Positions 20,429 to 31,408 of a stretch of DNA of 64,000 nucleotides are shown here, in pieces. The translations under genes and the position numbers were made by a program. The stretch comes from Rhynchopus sp. YZ270_cl-10 (lineage: Eukaryota > Euglenozoa > Diplonemea > Diplonemida > Diplonemidae). Each line of letters begins with the position of its first letter. The first letter of the stretch is position 1. The notes under the pieces were generated by a model that saw only the letters and a program-made list of their open reading frames with translations, ran no database searches and was not told where the DNA came from. The stretch spans positions 186,001-250,000 of the forward strand of contig OZ037912.1 in NCBI GenBank assembly GCA_964035575.1, read 5' to 3'.

Positions 20429-22096
20429 TTTTTATATCACATGTGAAAATGACTTTTTGCTGGGATCCTTCACAAACGGGGCGTGAAATAAAGTGAGCTT
20501 TTTTTCACGCTTGCTCTTAGTAATTTCGCTGGAGGCGTGAAAAAAAGTTTCACTGGCGTGAAAAAAAGTTTCACTGTTTTCTGTCAGTCACAAAACCACA
20601 CACTCCACCCTACAAATCATGCCAAGGACCAAGAAGAAGGAGGCTATGGAGGATCTGTATGAGACCGAGCTTCTGGCAGGGTTGAAGTCAAGCACTGCAT
20701 ACAAAACGGAGTGGAATAAGTTTTTACAACACAATAAAATCACGGGGCGGAAGCAGCCAAGAGAAGAACATGTGGTCTCTTACTTGACACACCTGCGCGA
20801 AGAACGCAGCTACAAAGCCAGCTCATTATGGTCGTGCTACTGTAAGCTCAACTTTATGTTCAAGACGGAGTTCGACTTTTCACTAAAGGAGTACCACCGC
20901 ATCGGGCTGTTGCTGAAGACCTGGGGAAGTGACGAATCGACGAAGAAGAGCAAGACGTTTTCGAAGGGAGAAGTGGAGATGTTTCTCAAGATGAGCGAGT
21001 TGAGCGACTGCTACTGGTGTGTCCGCAAGGCTTACGTCGCGGTGTGTTTTCTGTCGGGAATGAGATGCACAGAAGCACTGATGCTTGAGATGACAAATTA
21101 TCAGGAATCACCAGTGGGATACCTCTTCACGTACCAGCACTGTGCTAAGGTGAAAAAGGCCGACATGGAGCGTGGGAGGTTTGTGGTACCAAGAGACAGC
21201 ATCTACTTTTGTGTGGTGGAGGAGTACCTGAACCGGCGCTCACCAGTTTCACAGGAGGGTCGCTTCTTCATCACTGGAACTAAGACGACAGCTGACAGAA
21301 CTACTACTGGGACCTTTCGTGTGCAACCTCTTGGCATCAACAAAATGTACGGCATACCTGCAGAAGTCGCGAGGGTGCTTGCGCTGGACGGTTCGTACAC
21401 TGGGCACAGCTTCCGCAGGTCTTCTGCGACTCAAGCCGCTGAGGCAGGAGCATCTATTGTACAGATGCAACGCCACTATGGGTGGGTCAGTCAGGCAATG
21501 CCACAAAGGTACACCGAAGTCACACAGGCCGGTCAAGTTGCGATGTCACAGCTGTTGACACAGAACAACAGTCCCCCAACTCAGACGCCACAAGAAGTCA
21601 AGATTAACATCAATGTGCAACAGAACAAACCATGATCATGAGTGCAAAAAAAAAAACCCCCCTTCTGTGATGCTCTATACACCTGCCCCCCCCCTACAGG
21701 CGAGATGAGTGGTGACATCTTGTAATTAGTACCAGTCATAGGAGGCATATATCAAAAAAAGTAACCCCTTCCCTGCTTTTGATTGATGTTCACATGTTCC
21801 CCTACTCTCATTCACACTCTCACTTACAGGTACCCACATTTTGTTCATAAAATCACTCTATTTTACGTCTCGTTTGTGAAGGATCCCAGCAAAAATATCA
21901 TTTTCACTTGTAAAACAAAACTACGTATTAGTTTGAAATAAAGTGCGTTTTTTCACTTCCACGTATTTTGTCTCACTCGTGCTCTATTATTGCCCTCGCC
22001 TGCGGCTCGGGCAATAAACTCTCACTCGTGAGCCAAAATTACGTGGGCGTGAAAAAAAGTGCACTTTATTTCACGCTAATAATTAGTTATTTTTTT
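20429..22096 (+). mobile_element. Crypton-like tyrosine-recombinase transposon, copy 2
   Basis: Same 1.67 kb unit as 3738-5406 with no difference noticed in coding or flanking parts; surrounded by unrelated sequence, with T-runs at both junctions. Identity over 1.67 kb with entirely different flanks indicates recent mobility rather than a segmental duplication. Confidence 0.85.
20619..21635 (+). CDS. Tyrosine recombinase of Crypton-like element, copy 2
   Basis: 338 residues, identical in sequence to the product of 3928-4944, with the same catalytic set Arg149, His263, Arg266, His286 and Tyr298. Intact, so both copies could supply recombinase. Confidence 0.9.
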   Translation: MPRTKKKEAMEDLYETELLAGLKSSTAYKTEWNKFLQHNKITGRKQPREEHVVSYLTHLREERSYKASSLWSCYCKLNFMFKTEFDFSLKEYHRIGLLLKTWGSDESTKKSKTFSKGEVEMFLKMSELSDCYWCVRKAYVAVCFLSGMRCTEALMLEMTNYQESPVGYLFTYQHCAKVKKADMERGRFVVPRDSIYFCVVEEYLNRRSPVSQEGRFFITGTKTTADRTTTGTFRVQPLGINKMYGIPAEVARVLALDGSYTGHSFRRSSATQAAEAGASIVQMQRHYGWVSQAMPQRYTEVTQAGQVAMSQLLTQNNSPPTQTPQEVKININVQQNKP

Positions 22097-22199
22097 GAGA
22101 TTTTTGAAAAATCGGCCGATTTTGCGACCAAATTTGGCTGGGGAATTTCGGCGACCAAAGGGTCCCCCCTTTGGAAAAAAAACGAAATCGACCAAAAAA

Positions 22200-22340
22200 G
22201 GTACCCTAACATTTCGGTTTTTTTCGGTTTTCATTTCGTTTTTTCCGGTTTTTCTGGTACAAGGGGAAATTTCCCTTTGCGAAAAAAAAAAAACGAAATG
22301 GACCGAATTACACCGAATTGGACCGAACAGTTAGGGTACC
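22200..22340. mobile_element. 141 bp mini-element with GGTACCCTAAC ends
   Basis: Inverted termini GGTACCCTAAC / GTTAGGGTACC enclose repeats of atttcggttt on one half and their complements (accgaa) on the other. Non-coding. It follows the Crypton by about 100 bp. Confidence 0.6.
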
Positions 22341-22984
22341 TCCCCTATGGGTTTTTGGATTTTGGCCTAACAGTGTTGTGTTTCTGCCTTGGTCCGGTTG
22401 AAGTCTTTATTACTGGATCTCATACTCCGTACAGGTGACTCATACCCGACCTTTAACACACACGCACTTCTTCGAAACCTCCACCCTCAGCACCAACCTT
22501 TTTACAATGGTCCGCTTTGCGGGTTTGTGGACATAGTAATTGTGTTCTTCAAAAATATGCTTCAAAATTGTCTTATGCAAGGTGACACTGACTCATTGGT
22601 CCTTGTCTTATGAAGTGAAGACAAATATTAAAGGGGCATTGGCGGGCCGAAGGCCAGCCAAAAAAACGGTAGCGAACTTTTACTTTTTTTCCTTTTGGTT
22701 TTCCCCTTATTTTGACTTTCCGGATCGATTGCGGACCGTGGTGGTGCCACTCTGTGGCTGGAAATTAGTAGGTAACCAAAAAAATGGGCCAGAGAAAAAC
22801 AGGGCTTCCCACAGGGGGGACCAGGGGGGACCACTGGTCCCCCTGGGGGAAAATAAAAATAATAAGGGGGGACCAGGGGGGACCAGCCTGCCCTTGAGTG
22901 TTCCGAGGCTGCCTATTAGGAATTTTCCACATTTTTTTTAATTTTTCCCACCCTCCCGTCCCCGCGCATCCAAATACAGGCAAC
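22341..22984. other. Gene-free stretch with G/C-run hairpins
   Basis: Contains ggggggaccagggggg repeats and their complement around 22806-22890, able to pair. No gene recognised. Confidence 0.5.
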
Positions 22985-23217
22985 TACACGACGGTGATGT
23001 ACAGTACATTACAAGTGAAGTTACATGTAACGTTACAAGTGAAAAACCGTTACAAGTGAGTTACAAGTGAGTTACAAGTGGGATACATGAATTACAGGCA
23101 AAATCAGGTTGTAACTGGTGGGTTACAAGTGAGTTACAAGTGAGTTACATGTAACAAAAGTTACATGTAACTCACTTGTAACTCCACTTGTAACACCCGT
23201 TACATCACCGTCGTGTA
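22985..23217. mobile_element. 233 bp mini-element built from GTTACAAGTGA units
   Basis: Ends TACACGACGGTGATGTA / TACATCACCGTCGTGTA are perfect 17 bp inverted repeats; if the outer TA is the target duplication, the element is Tc1/mariner-like. The interior is a run of ttacaagtgag and its complement. Same architecture and a related repeat word (ACAAGTGA) to 10483-10598. Confidence 0.7.
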
Positions 23218-23230
23218 ACAGGGGGAAAAG

Positions 23231-23380
23231 ATGGCACCAAAAAAGTCCTCCGGACCAAGACAGATTTCCATAATGGAATTTGCAAAGCGACCGGCGGAGT
23301 CCCAGTTATCGGCTCAGGCTCCGAAGAGGCAGAAAATAACGGTTGCAAAGAACCACGAGTATGCCTCATGGGCAAAGTGA
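23231..23380 (+). CDS. Small open frame, 49 residues
   Basis: ATG to TGA immediately after the mini-element. The product starts MAPKKSSGPRQISIMEFAKR and is Lys/Arg/Ser-rich and polar, unlike the translated noise around it; QISIMEF vaguely resembles a PCNA-interaction box but lacks the second aromatic residue. It may be the N-terminal scrap of a larger transposon protein. No family recognised. Confidence 0.3.
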   Translation: MAPKKSSGPRQISIMEFAKRPAESQLSAQAPKRQKITVAKNHEYASWAK

Positions 23381-23389
23381 CCCCGTCAC

Positions 23390-23610
23390 AGCCAGAACGC
23401 GACTCAATTGGTCAAACGCCGAAGGAAAAGGAAGCATGCAGCATGGCAAAAGAAAAAAGTAGCGTACCGTGCGCCTGCGGCGCAAGATTGCAAGCCACCC
23501 ATGACATAGTGTGGCTGTAAAATGTGCAATTTTAATCACAGTATTTTGAAATGTTGCGTACCGTGGCTTCGCCAGGAACCTTTGCCATGACTGTCGTTTC
23601 TTTTTGTAGA
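23390..23610 (-). repeat. Dispersed repeat family R1, copy 3 (inverted)
   Basis: Complement of the 17636-17800 family, with gtgcgcctgcggcgc (about 23470) and gcgtaccgtggcttcgcca (about 23556). Non-coding. Confidence 0.6.
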
Positions 23611-24091
23611 TGTCTATACGAGGAAACGTCTGCACGCTACCGACCTGACATATTTTTTCTTATTCCGCAAAGGTGGGGAACGTGAGATGATATGCAATAT
23701 GCGAGTTAATGCAGCAGTTTTAACGGTTTGCCGGGACATTTTCGCCGAAGTCGAAAATTTTTTTTGACCACTTAAAGTGCGTAAAGGCGCGTAACGTAAC
23801 GTAGCGTCAGCGTTAATGCTACACACCACACAAATTAAAATCATTGAAAAAAAAAAAAAAATTCCACCTTTTTTTGGCTGGTCCCCCTGGGAGGCCAAAA
23901 CCCCAGATCCTGCGGGAAGCCCTGAAAAAAGGAAAAAAAAAAAGGAAAAAAAAATAAAAACTCTCGAATCCTTATTTTCACTTTCGCTAAGGATCTACCC
24001 TGACCAAAATGCTCGATTTTTTTTTTTTCCTTGAAAAGTTTGGAGTCCGGAAACACCATTCCGCGTATTTTCAGACAGAATTATGCATCTG

Positions 24092-25136
24092 GCAGCGTCC
24101 GCGAAAGACCCCCCCCTAAAGCTAACATCCATGCTTATTGGTATTTCACTAATTAAAATTTTGGTATTTTATAAGATTTTTTTTTAAAATGAACTCAGAG
24201 TTAAGTTTCTGAGTTCATTAAAAAAAAAATCGGTGAAAAATTCCGAGTAGGTATTAATTTAGATAGGAAAAGCTATGTCAACAGCTATGTGTCCCCTTAT
24301 TTTACCTGTAAATACTAAGGATATACAAGGAAATCCTCACAAACACCCATATAACCACCCATAGAACAACACAACAGGGGGAAATGTAATCAGCAGCCAA
24401 AGCATTCGCTCAGGAGCTGAAAACCCGGCCTTTCCGAGGCCTAAAAAACTTCGCCGAGCTGCAGGTGTATGCAGGGGTTCACTGGCAGGGGGGCAAAGGG
24501 TGGGGCGCGAGGAGCTGGATGCGCGAGGTGTGTAGCTCGAAGCATATGTCCCTCCATATGCAGAAGACAACCACCAGGAGAAAAGGGGCGTCCGCCGTTT
24601 ACTACTCCTGTAGTTGCATCAGCGACACCCTCAGGAGGACAGTGACAGCGAGACGGAGGAGGAAGAGGAGGAACAGGCGGACAATTGTCTGTAACTCTTG
24701 GAGAGACTCATCACTGAGGTCAATAGGGTCACTCAAAAAAGGGGGTTTTCTGCGAGAAAGTCGACGTCGCCGCAGACGACCCGGAGCGTGAAGCTCTTTC
24801 GCGCTCTATTTAGAGTGTTCGGAGGGGACGACAAGCCTCCACCCCCCTTTCCTACCCCCTTTTTGATAATGGGTTTAGAGACAGATATTAGTGAATTCCT
24901 TCCTATATCCTTAGTATTTACAGGTAAAATAAGGGGACACATAGCTGTTGACATAGCTTTTCCTATCTAAATTAATACCTACTCGGAATTTTTCACCGAT
25001 TTTTTTTTAATGAACTCAGAAACTTAACTCTGAGTTCATTTTAAAAAAAAATCTTATAAAATACCAAAATTTTAATTAGTGAAATACCAATAAGCATGGA
25101 TGTTAGCTTTAGGGGGGGGTCTTTCGCGGACGCTCC
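24092..25136. mobile_element. 1.05 kb fold-back element with arms of about 230 bp
   Basis: Arms 24092-24322 and 24905-25136 are near-perfect inverted repeats (outer AGCGTCCGCGAAAGACC). Each arm contains a small palindrome made of atgaactcagag and its complement. A 6 bp direct repeat CATCTG flanks the unit (24086-24091, 25137-25142). The 580 bp centre has short Arg- or Glu-rich frames (for example 24465-24791) with no recognisable transposase. Probably a non-autonomous MULE- or fold-back-type element. Confidence 0.7.
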
Positions 25137-25294
25137 CATCTGTCCTTTTCTCACCTGTTGCTGAGATTAGGAGGTAATTTCAGAAAAAAGATTTTTTGGT
25201 GTGGCTGACGACCCCAAAATAGCAGAAAATAGCAGAAAATCGCAGAAAATAGCAGAAAATAGCAGAAAATAGCACTTTGGGGGGGGGGGGGGGG

Positions 25295-26106
25295 TAGGGG
25301 GTCCGACTCTTAAGGAATTCCTTAAGGAATTTTGTCCGTTTTTCATTTTTTTCAACATTCGGCCATTTCCCGGGCACTTCCGGGCGAATCCTACCCCCAA
25401 AATAATATATCTGGGCACTGTGGGCCTGAATTCACCCTCTAGGTACCACAAAATACAAAAAAAATTGAAAAATATGGTGAAAAATAGGCTATTTTGGCCT
25501 TTTGGGCAACATAGCCAGTTTTGACCAAATTTCCAAAAAATCAAAAAAAAGCCCAAAAAATAGACGAAAAAAGGCGTGTCTGGACACAATTTCGACCCAA
25601 AAATGTGTTTTGGGTCAATTGAAAACGGGGATTCGCCCTTTTGACACTTTTTTCGACGTTTTTTTGTGTTTTTAGGTGAAAAAACGTATGCGGTGGACCG
25701 GGGTTGGACCGGGGTTGGACCGGGGACAAGAAAAACACAAACAAAGCGTCGCAAAATTGTCAAAAGGGTGAAAAACCGGTTGCAATTGACTCAAGCCACG
25801 TTTTTGGGTCGAAATTGTGGCCAGAGACGCCTTTTTTCGTCTATTTTTTGGGCTTTTTTTGATCTTTTTTTGGAGACACAGTTTTTAGTCAAAAACCGGC
25901 CATTTTGCCTAAGGCAAAAAACCCGATTTTTCACCATATTTTTCAATTTTTTTTGTATTTTGTGGTACCTAGAGGGTGAATTCAGGCCCACAGTGCCCAG
26001 ATATATTATTTTGGGGGTAGGATTCGCCCGGAAGTGCCCGGGAAATGGCCGAATGTTGAAAAAAATGAAAAACGGACAAAATTTTACTAGGGAGTCGGAC
26101 CCCCTA
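25295..26106. mobile_element. 0.8 kb palindromic element with arms of about 400 bp
   Basis: TAGGGGGTCCGACTC at 25295 is answered by GAGTCGGACCCCCTA ending at 26106, and the intervening sequence is inverted about a centre near 25695 (three ggttggaccgg repeats). Open frames across it are by-products of the palindrome. Its right end abuts the hAT element. Confidence 0.7.
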
Positions 26107-26499
26107 GGCATACTGTGCAGGCGAGTAAAAAAAACTCGCCTACTCGCCAAAAACTCGCCTAAAACTCGCCTATTTTTGGGGGGCGAGTTTTGGCGAGTTT
26201 TTTTTTTTGGGTAGGGATTTTACCTTGGGAAAAGTGTACAGCGAAAATTTGAGGGAAATTCGAGCAGGTGGCTGCGCCGAAAAACAAATACTGAAGACGA
26301 AATTGACGGCTAAAAGGTTGGAGCTGGTCAGCATGATGGGAGCACAAGAATGCCGCGGTGTTGGAGCTCAGGTTGGAGATTCACTTTTTTTTACCCCCAA
26401 CTAAATTTGAGATGTCTCTTGTTCGGCCGTTCTCCTCCCTCTCTATTCCCTCTCGAAGCCTCACTAACAGAAAAAAAAGCAAAAAAAAAAAAACACAAG

Positions 26500-29124
26500 A
26501 TGGGTAAAAAGACAGTGCAACAAAGTGAAGAAGAGAGTGACATGGACCTGGTGACCGAAGAAGAGAGTGAGGAATGCAGTAGTGATGACGAGAGTGACTA
26601 TGAAACTGGTGACTGTAGTGACGACATAGGAACGCAGGTGGGGGGGAAGAGGAAGGCGGACGGGGAGGCAGGCGGACCCCCCCAAAAAAAACCCTCTGTA
26701 AAAAAAGCTGCGCCGAAAGCTGCACCAAAAGGCACTAAAGCCCCTAAAGCTGCCCCAAAAGCCACTAAAACCCCTAAAGCAGCCCCTAAAGCCTCCCGTC
26801 AGGCTGCGAAGAAACCCCCCGCGAAGCAGACCGAAAAACCCACCCAGAAGACAAGTCCGGTAAAAAAATCTAGCGCGAAGAAGACCACTGCGACAGCGGA
26901 AGAAAAAAAAAAAAAGGCAGCTTCGGAGAAGCAACGGCTGGCCACCATGCAGACTAATAAGCAGGTGGCCGCCGTTGTGGCGGAAAAAAAATCCCAGAAG
27001 GTGAAGTACACGTCGGCGGCCCAACGGTTGGAACAGATCCGGAACATAGGAGAGTTTAAAAAGGCGGCGGAGGCATTGGAGGTGAGATGTGTGTCGGATC
27101 TAAGGTTCGAACTCAAGCAGGCGGAACTGGGGGAGGGGAGGATCACCACAGACTCTGTGCTGTATTGCCGTTGTTGCGACAAAGTGGTGAAGCACGGAGA
27201 AACCGCCACCGTCAAGGGCCACCTGGGCAGCCGACACATCGAGCTGCAGAATGCTTTAAAAAAGAAGGAAGCAAAAGCGGCGGGAGGGGGAGGGACAAAG
27301 GAGCCGACCCAGGCCGTCTTAACTCCCGTCTTTGATAAAGCGGAGTTTTTGAGGGAGTGGAGCCTTGCAGCACTTCAGACTGGAACGACCCACGGGGAAC
27401 TGGCAGTTTTGAACGGCGTCCTTAAAAAATATTTTCTCAAGGACATGCCGCAACCGCGCACACTCCTGGGGCGCGCGGAGGAGCACAAGGACACCGCCCT
27501 TAAAAAGACAAAAAAGGCCCTGAAGAACCTCCCAATTGGACTTGGCATCGATGCCGGCTCCTACAAGGAGTGGGCATTGATGTGTGTGGTAGGTTACCTC
27601 ATGGGTGACACCGCACTCCTCAAGGTGGTGGTCAGGGAGGATGGGTCGTCCTTCACGGGAGATGATGTGGAGGAGATCGTGAAGTTAGTGCGCAAGGAGT
27701 TTGAGCTGCAGAAGGGTTTCGTTGTCGCGGACCAGGGGAGCGTGAACGTGAAGGGCCTGCGGAACGAGTGGTTTGCGTGGTGTCTGGGCCACGAAATAAA
27801 TAACGATCTTAAAAAGTTAGTGCCATTGCACTTTGGCCAAGCACTTTTGTTGTGCACCTACCTCAGCAGATTGTTCTTCTGCAGCGGTGGAAGACGTCTG
27901 AGGTGGAAGGACTCGCAGAAAGACGAGATCGAGAGACAGCAGAAGATTGTCTCTGCGGACAAAGCCCTGACCACAAAGGTAAGTGCTTTCTGCCACACAC
28001 TCAAAAAAAAAAAAAAAAAAATCACCCAGATCCGCTTCGCGAACAACACAGATAATTTTCGGGTGCTGAGGAAACTGCTGGAGAAGGACGACTCGGCGTC
28101 GGATGAGGAGGTGAAGCAGGCAGCTCTGCTGCACCTCGCCGAAGACGTGGACGGTGACCTAGACACAGCCGCGGTGAGGGCGAGCCGCAGTACATCGGAG
28201 ACGCGTTACGGCGTCCTGGCGGAAGTCTGCCGTCACTTTAGTGACCGCGGACACGTGCTTCCTGCCTTTATTTTTTCAGAAAATAAAAGGAAGCATGTAC
28301 CGGCTTCCGCCAGAGAAATCGCACGCATGATTGCCGGTGATGGCGGACTCGATGCGACCCTTCAGCAAATGAAGGAAGTCGCAGACCAGTATGTCTAGTT
28401 TTTTATTATTTATGCTAACGGCAACTTCTCAGATACGAGCCCTTCCGTAGTCTCCTGGCATTCGTGAACGACCCCCCTCACGATTGGGATGCGTCCACTA
28501 CAATCACCAAGCTCGATGGGTACTTGGCTAGGGTAACTGATGAGGAGAAGAAGACGCCCATAGGGGCAACGATTGTGAAGGCGGTAACGCAGTGGGGGGG
28601 GGCGTCGTACGTTTGAGTTGCTGACCGTGTTGGACCCTGGCTGCCTCCTCCTCAGCGACTTCCCGGCGGAACTCCCGGGCATGGACGAGAGCGGGAAGGA
28701 GTCGTGGATCGCGGTCCTCCCCCTTCTTGGTAAGGAGGGGGTGTGGGAGGAGTTTGTGGCGTACCGGGAACTCGCCGACGGAGACGACATCACCCTCCTC
28801 AGCGGTGAAGATGGCAAGGGAATTTCGTCATGGAAATTCTGGTGTAGCAACACCATGAGGAAGAGGTTTCCAACGTTACAACCTCAATGCCAGGCGATGC
28901 TCACGTTGCCGCTCTCTGTCATGGGAGTCGACTCCATCTTCAGCATCACCAACAGCATGGAGAAGAAGAGGCAAACCACCATGAACCCCAAAACGTTTGC
29001 AACACGTCTCCACCTGAGAAAACTTCTGAGTGAAGAAGTTCTCGCGCAGTACGAGGACGCTGACGCGGAGGCTGCGATGGAGGATGAGGAGGAGGAAACC
29101 GAGGTCGAAATGACATACGTCTGA
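26500..29124 (+). CDS. hAT superfamily transposase (interrupted by one frameshift)
   Basis: The DDE-type transposase starts at 26500, 29 nt after an acceptor (ctattccctctcg, CTAAC, AG at 26470). Residues 1-60 are acidic, about 65-150 a Lys/Ala/Pro-rich tail like linker histone H1, and about 221-250 a BED zinc finger (YCRCCDKVV ... HLGSRH). GIDAGSYKEWAL and VVADQGSVNVKG fit the catalytic domain, followed by the insertion region; the hATC dimerisation domain (SSWKFWCSNTMRKRFPTL to TRLHLRKLL) closes the protein. Likely introns are 27979-28029 (GTAAGT...CCCAG, 51 nt, in frame) and 28389-28432 (GTATGT, CTAAC, CTCAG). After the second, the frame meets a stop at 28614-28616; a 9-G run (28594-28602) is one base too long for the hATC frame: genuine lesion or homopolymer sequencing error. 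Confidence 0.75.
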
Positions 29125-29502
29125 ACCTGTGGCTCGCATGGTTCACACGTATGTCCTTTCGACCTCGGCTTCCTCCTCATGCTCCATTGCAGCCTCCGCG
29201 TCAGCGTCCCCGTACTGCGCGAGAACTTCTTCACTCAGAAGTTTTCTCAGGCGGAGACGTGTTGCAAACGTATTGGTTCATGGTGGTTTGCCTCTTCTTC
29301 TCCATGCTGTTGTTGGTGATGCTGAAGATGGAGTCGATCCCATGACTCCCATGACATAGAGCTGCAAAGTGAGCATTGACTGGCAGTTGTAACGTTGGAA
29401 ACCTCTTCCTCATGGTGTTGCTACACCAGAATTCCCACGACGAAATTCCCTTGCCATCTTCACCGCTGAGAAGGGTGATGTCGTCTCCGTGCGCGAGTTC
29501 CC
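28764..29502. repeat. Inverted duplication of the hAT transposase 3' end
   Basis: The coding segment 28764-29124 is repeated as its complement at about 29142-29502 with a spacer of only 17 bp. The arms differ by scattered substitutions and small indels, so the palindrome is real and not fresh. Read through on the plus strand it would fold into an RNA hairpin with a stem of about 360 bp. Confidence 0.85.
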
Positions 29503-29685
29503 GGCACATGTTCCATTTTTTTGTGATTTCAGAGTGGCATGTTATCATCAGTCGCCCCTTCCGCGTAATTTAAGCGACGCAATTTTTATTTTTATTTTAT
29601 TTTTGTACGAGTGTCTGTAAATGAAATTCGGGGGGTTTTCGGACTTTTGGGGTTTGAAAAAAAAAATTGCGAGTGAACTTTTGGA

Positions 29686-29749
29686 CAGTGGAGATTGCAC
29701 AACTGTGGCAACACAACCGAGGCAACTACACTACTCCAACAATTTATCA
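29686..29749 (-). repeat. Small dispersed repeat, copy 3 (inverted)
   Basis: Complement of 16668-16730 (cagtggagattgcacaactg at the left edge), inside the hAT element; next to an A-rich run. Confidence 0.65.
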
Positions 29750-30311
29750 AACAAAACAAAAAAAGAGAGAAGAAAAGAACGCAGGGGACACCTGCGGAGT
29801 GCGGAGCTTTCACAAGGGCAGTTTCAATACCACCAAAATTGCTGTGTGCTTTACCTGAAGTACGGACGAAGATGGATGCGATCAACAAACAGCAAGCAAT
29901 GAATAAATAAAGAAGGGGGTATTTCATGTTATGTTTTCGAGTGGCGTGTTGTCATCAGTCACCCCCGCCCTCCATTTTCACCCCCAAGGTGCGTATGTGC
30001 ACCAGGATTTGCACCCAAATGTGGGCGAGTTTAGGCGAATTTTTGGCGAGTAATAGGCGAGTAGGGCGAGTATAGGGCGAGTAATGGGCGAGTAGGGCGA
30101 GTTTTTGGCGAGTTTTTCCTGAAAATCAGGAAAACGAAAAACTCGCCTAAAAACGGCTCGCCTGCACAGTATGCCTAGGGGGGGGGGGGGGGGGGGGGGG
30201 GTTTTGGGTTTGGTGGCTGGGTGGTGGTGTGGCTCATGATGGACGAGGGAAGGCAACTTGGCCAGCCCGCAAACCCGGAAACCCCCTCCCACTCCACAAA
30301 CGGATCATAAG

Positions 30312-31408
30312 GTACACAGTACACAGTACACAGTACACAGTACACAGTACACAGTACACAGTACACAGTACACAGTACACAGTACACAGTACACAGTACA
30401 CAGTACACAGTACACAGTACACAGTACACAGTACACAGTACACAGTACACAGTACACAGTACACAGTACACAGTACACAGTACACAGTACACAGTACACA
30501 GTACACAGTACACAGTACACAGTACACAGTACACAGTACACAGTACACAGTACACAGTACACAGTACACAGTACACAGTACACAGTACACAGTACACAGT
30601 ACACAGTACACAGTACACAGTACACAGTACACAGTACACAGTACACAGTACACAGTACACAGTACACAGTACACAGTACACAGTACACAGTACACAGTAC
30701 ACAGTACACAGTACACAGTACACAGTACACAGTACACAGTACACAGTACACAGTACACAGTACACAGTACACAGTACACAGTACACAGTACACAGTACAC
30801 AGTACACAGTACACAGTACACAGTACACAGTACACAGTACACAGTACACAGTACACAGTACACAGTACACAGTACACAGTACACAGTACACAGTACACAG
30901 TACACAGTACACAGTACACAGTACACAGTACACAGTACACAGTACACAGTACACAGTACACAGTACACAGTACACAGTACACAGTACACAGTACACAGTA
31001 CACAGTACACAGTACACAGTACACAGTACACAGTACACAGTACACAGTACACAGTACACAGTACACAGTACACAGTACACAGTACACAGTACACAGTACA
31101 CAGTACACAGTACACAGTACACAGTACACAGTACACAGTACACAGTACACAGTACACAGTACACAGTACACAGTACACAGTACACAGTACACAGTACACA
31201 GTACACAGTACACAGTACACAGTACACAGTACACAGTACACAGTACACAGTACACAGTACACAGTACACAGTACACAGTACACAGTACACAGTACACAGT
31301 ACACAGTACACAGTACACAGTACACAGTACACAGTACACAGTACACAGTACACAGTACACAGTACACAGTACACAGTACACAGTACACAGTACACAGTAC
31401 ACAGTACA
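30312..31408. repeat. Perfect microsatellite (GTACACA)n, about 156 copies
   Basis: A 7 bp unit repeated for about 1.1 kb without any interruption I could see. Because 7 is coprime to 3, all six frames stay open, giving long artefactual frames with 7-residue repeats. The first unit reads GGTACACA. A G-run of about 22 lies 110 bp to the left. Confidence 0.95.

Larger units (their letters stand above)
26109..30173 (+). mobile_element. 4.07 kb hAT transposon
   Basis: Inverted termini CATACTGTGCAGGCGAG / CTCGCCTGCACAGTATG lie between two copies of CCTAGG (26103-26108, 30174-30179). That word is palindromic, so the target-duplication length (expected 8 bp) is ambiguous. Both ends carry clusters of subterminal GGCGAG(T) motifs in both orientations (26120-26195, 30025-30160), typical transposase-binding arrays. 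Inside are the transposase gene, an inverted duplicate of its 3' end and, near 29686, a small dispersed repeat. The mutually consistent termini suggest the element transposed as a unit. Confidence 0.75.

Noticed and set aside
25167-26214. Open frames of up to 198 codons rich in Phe/Pro/Lys
   Set aside because: They are mirror frames of a palindromic non-coding element and show no domain.
27790-27890. Possible extra intron in the hAT transposase near GTTAGT at about 27815
   Set aside because: The frame stays open without it and neither reading gives a clearly better match, so it was not called.
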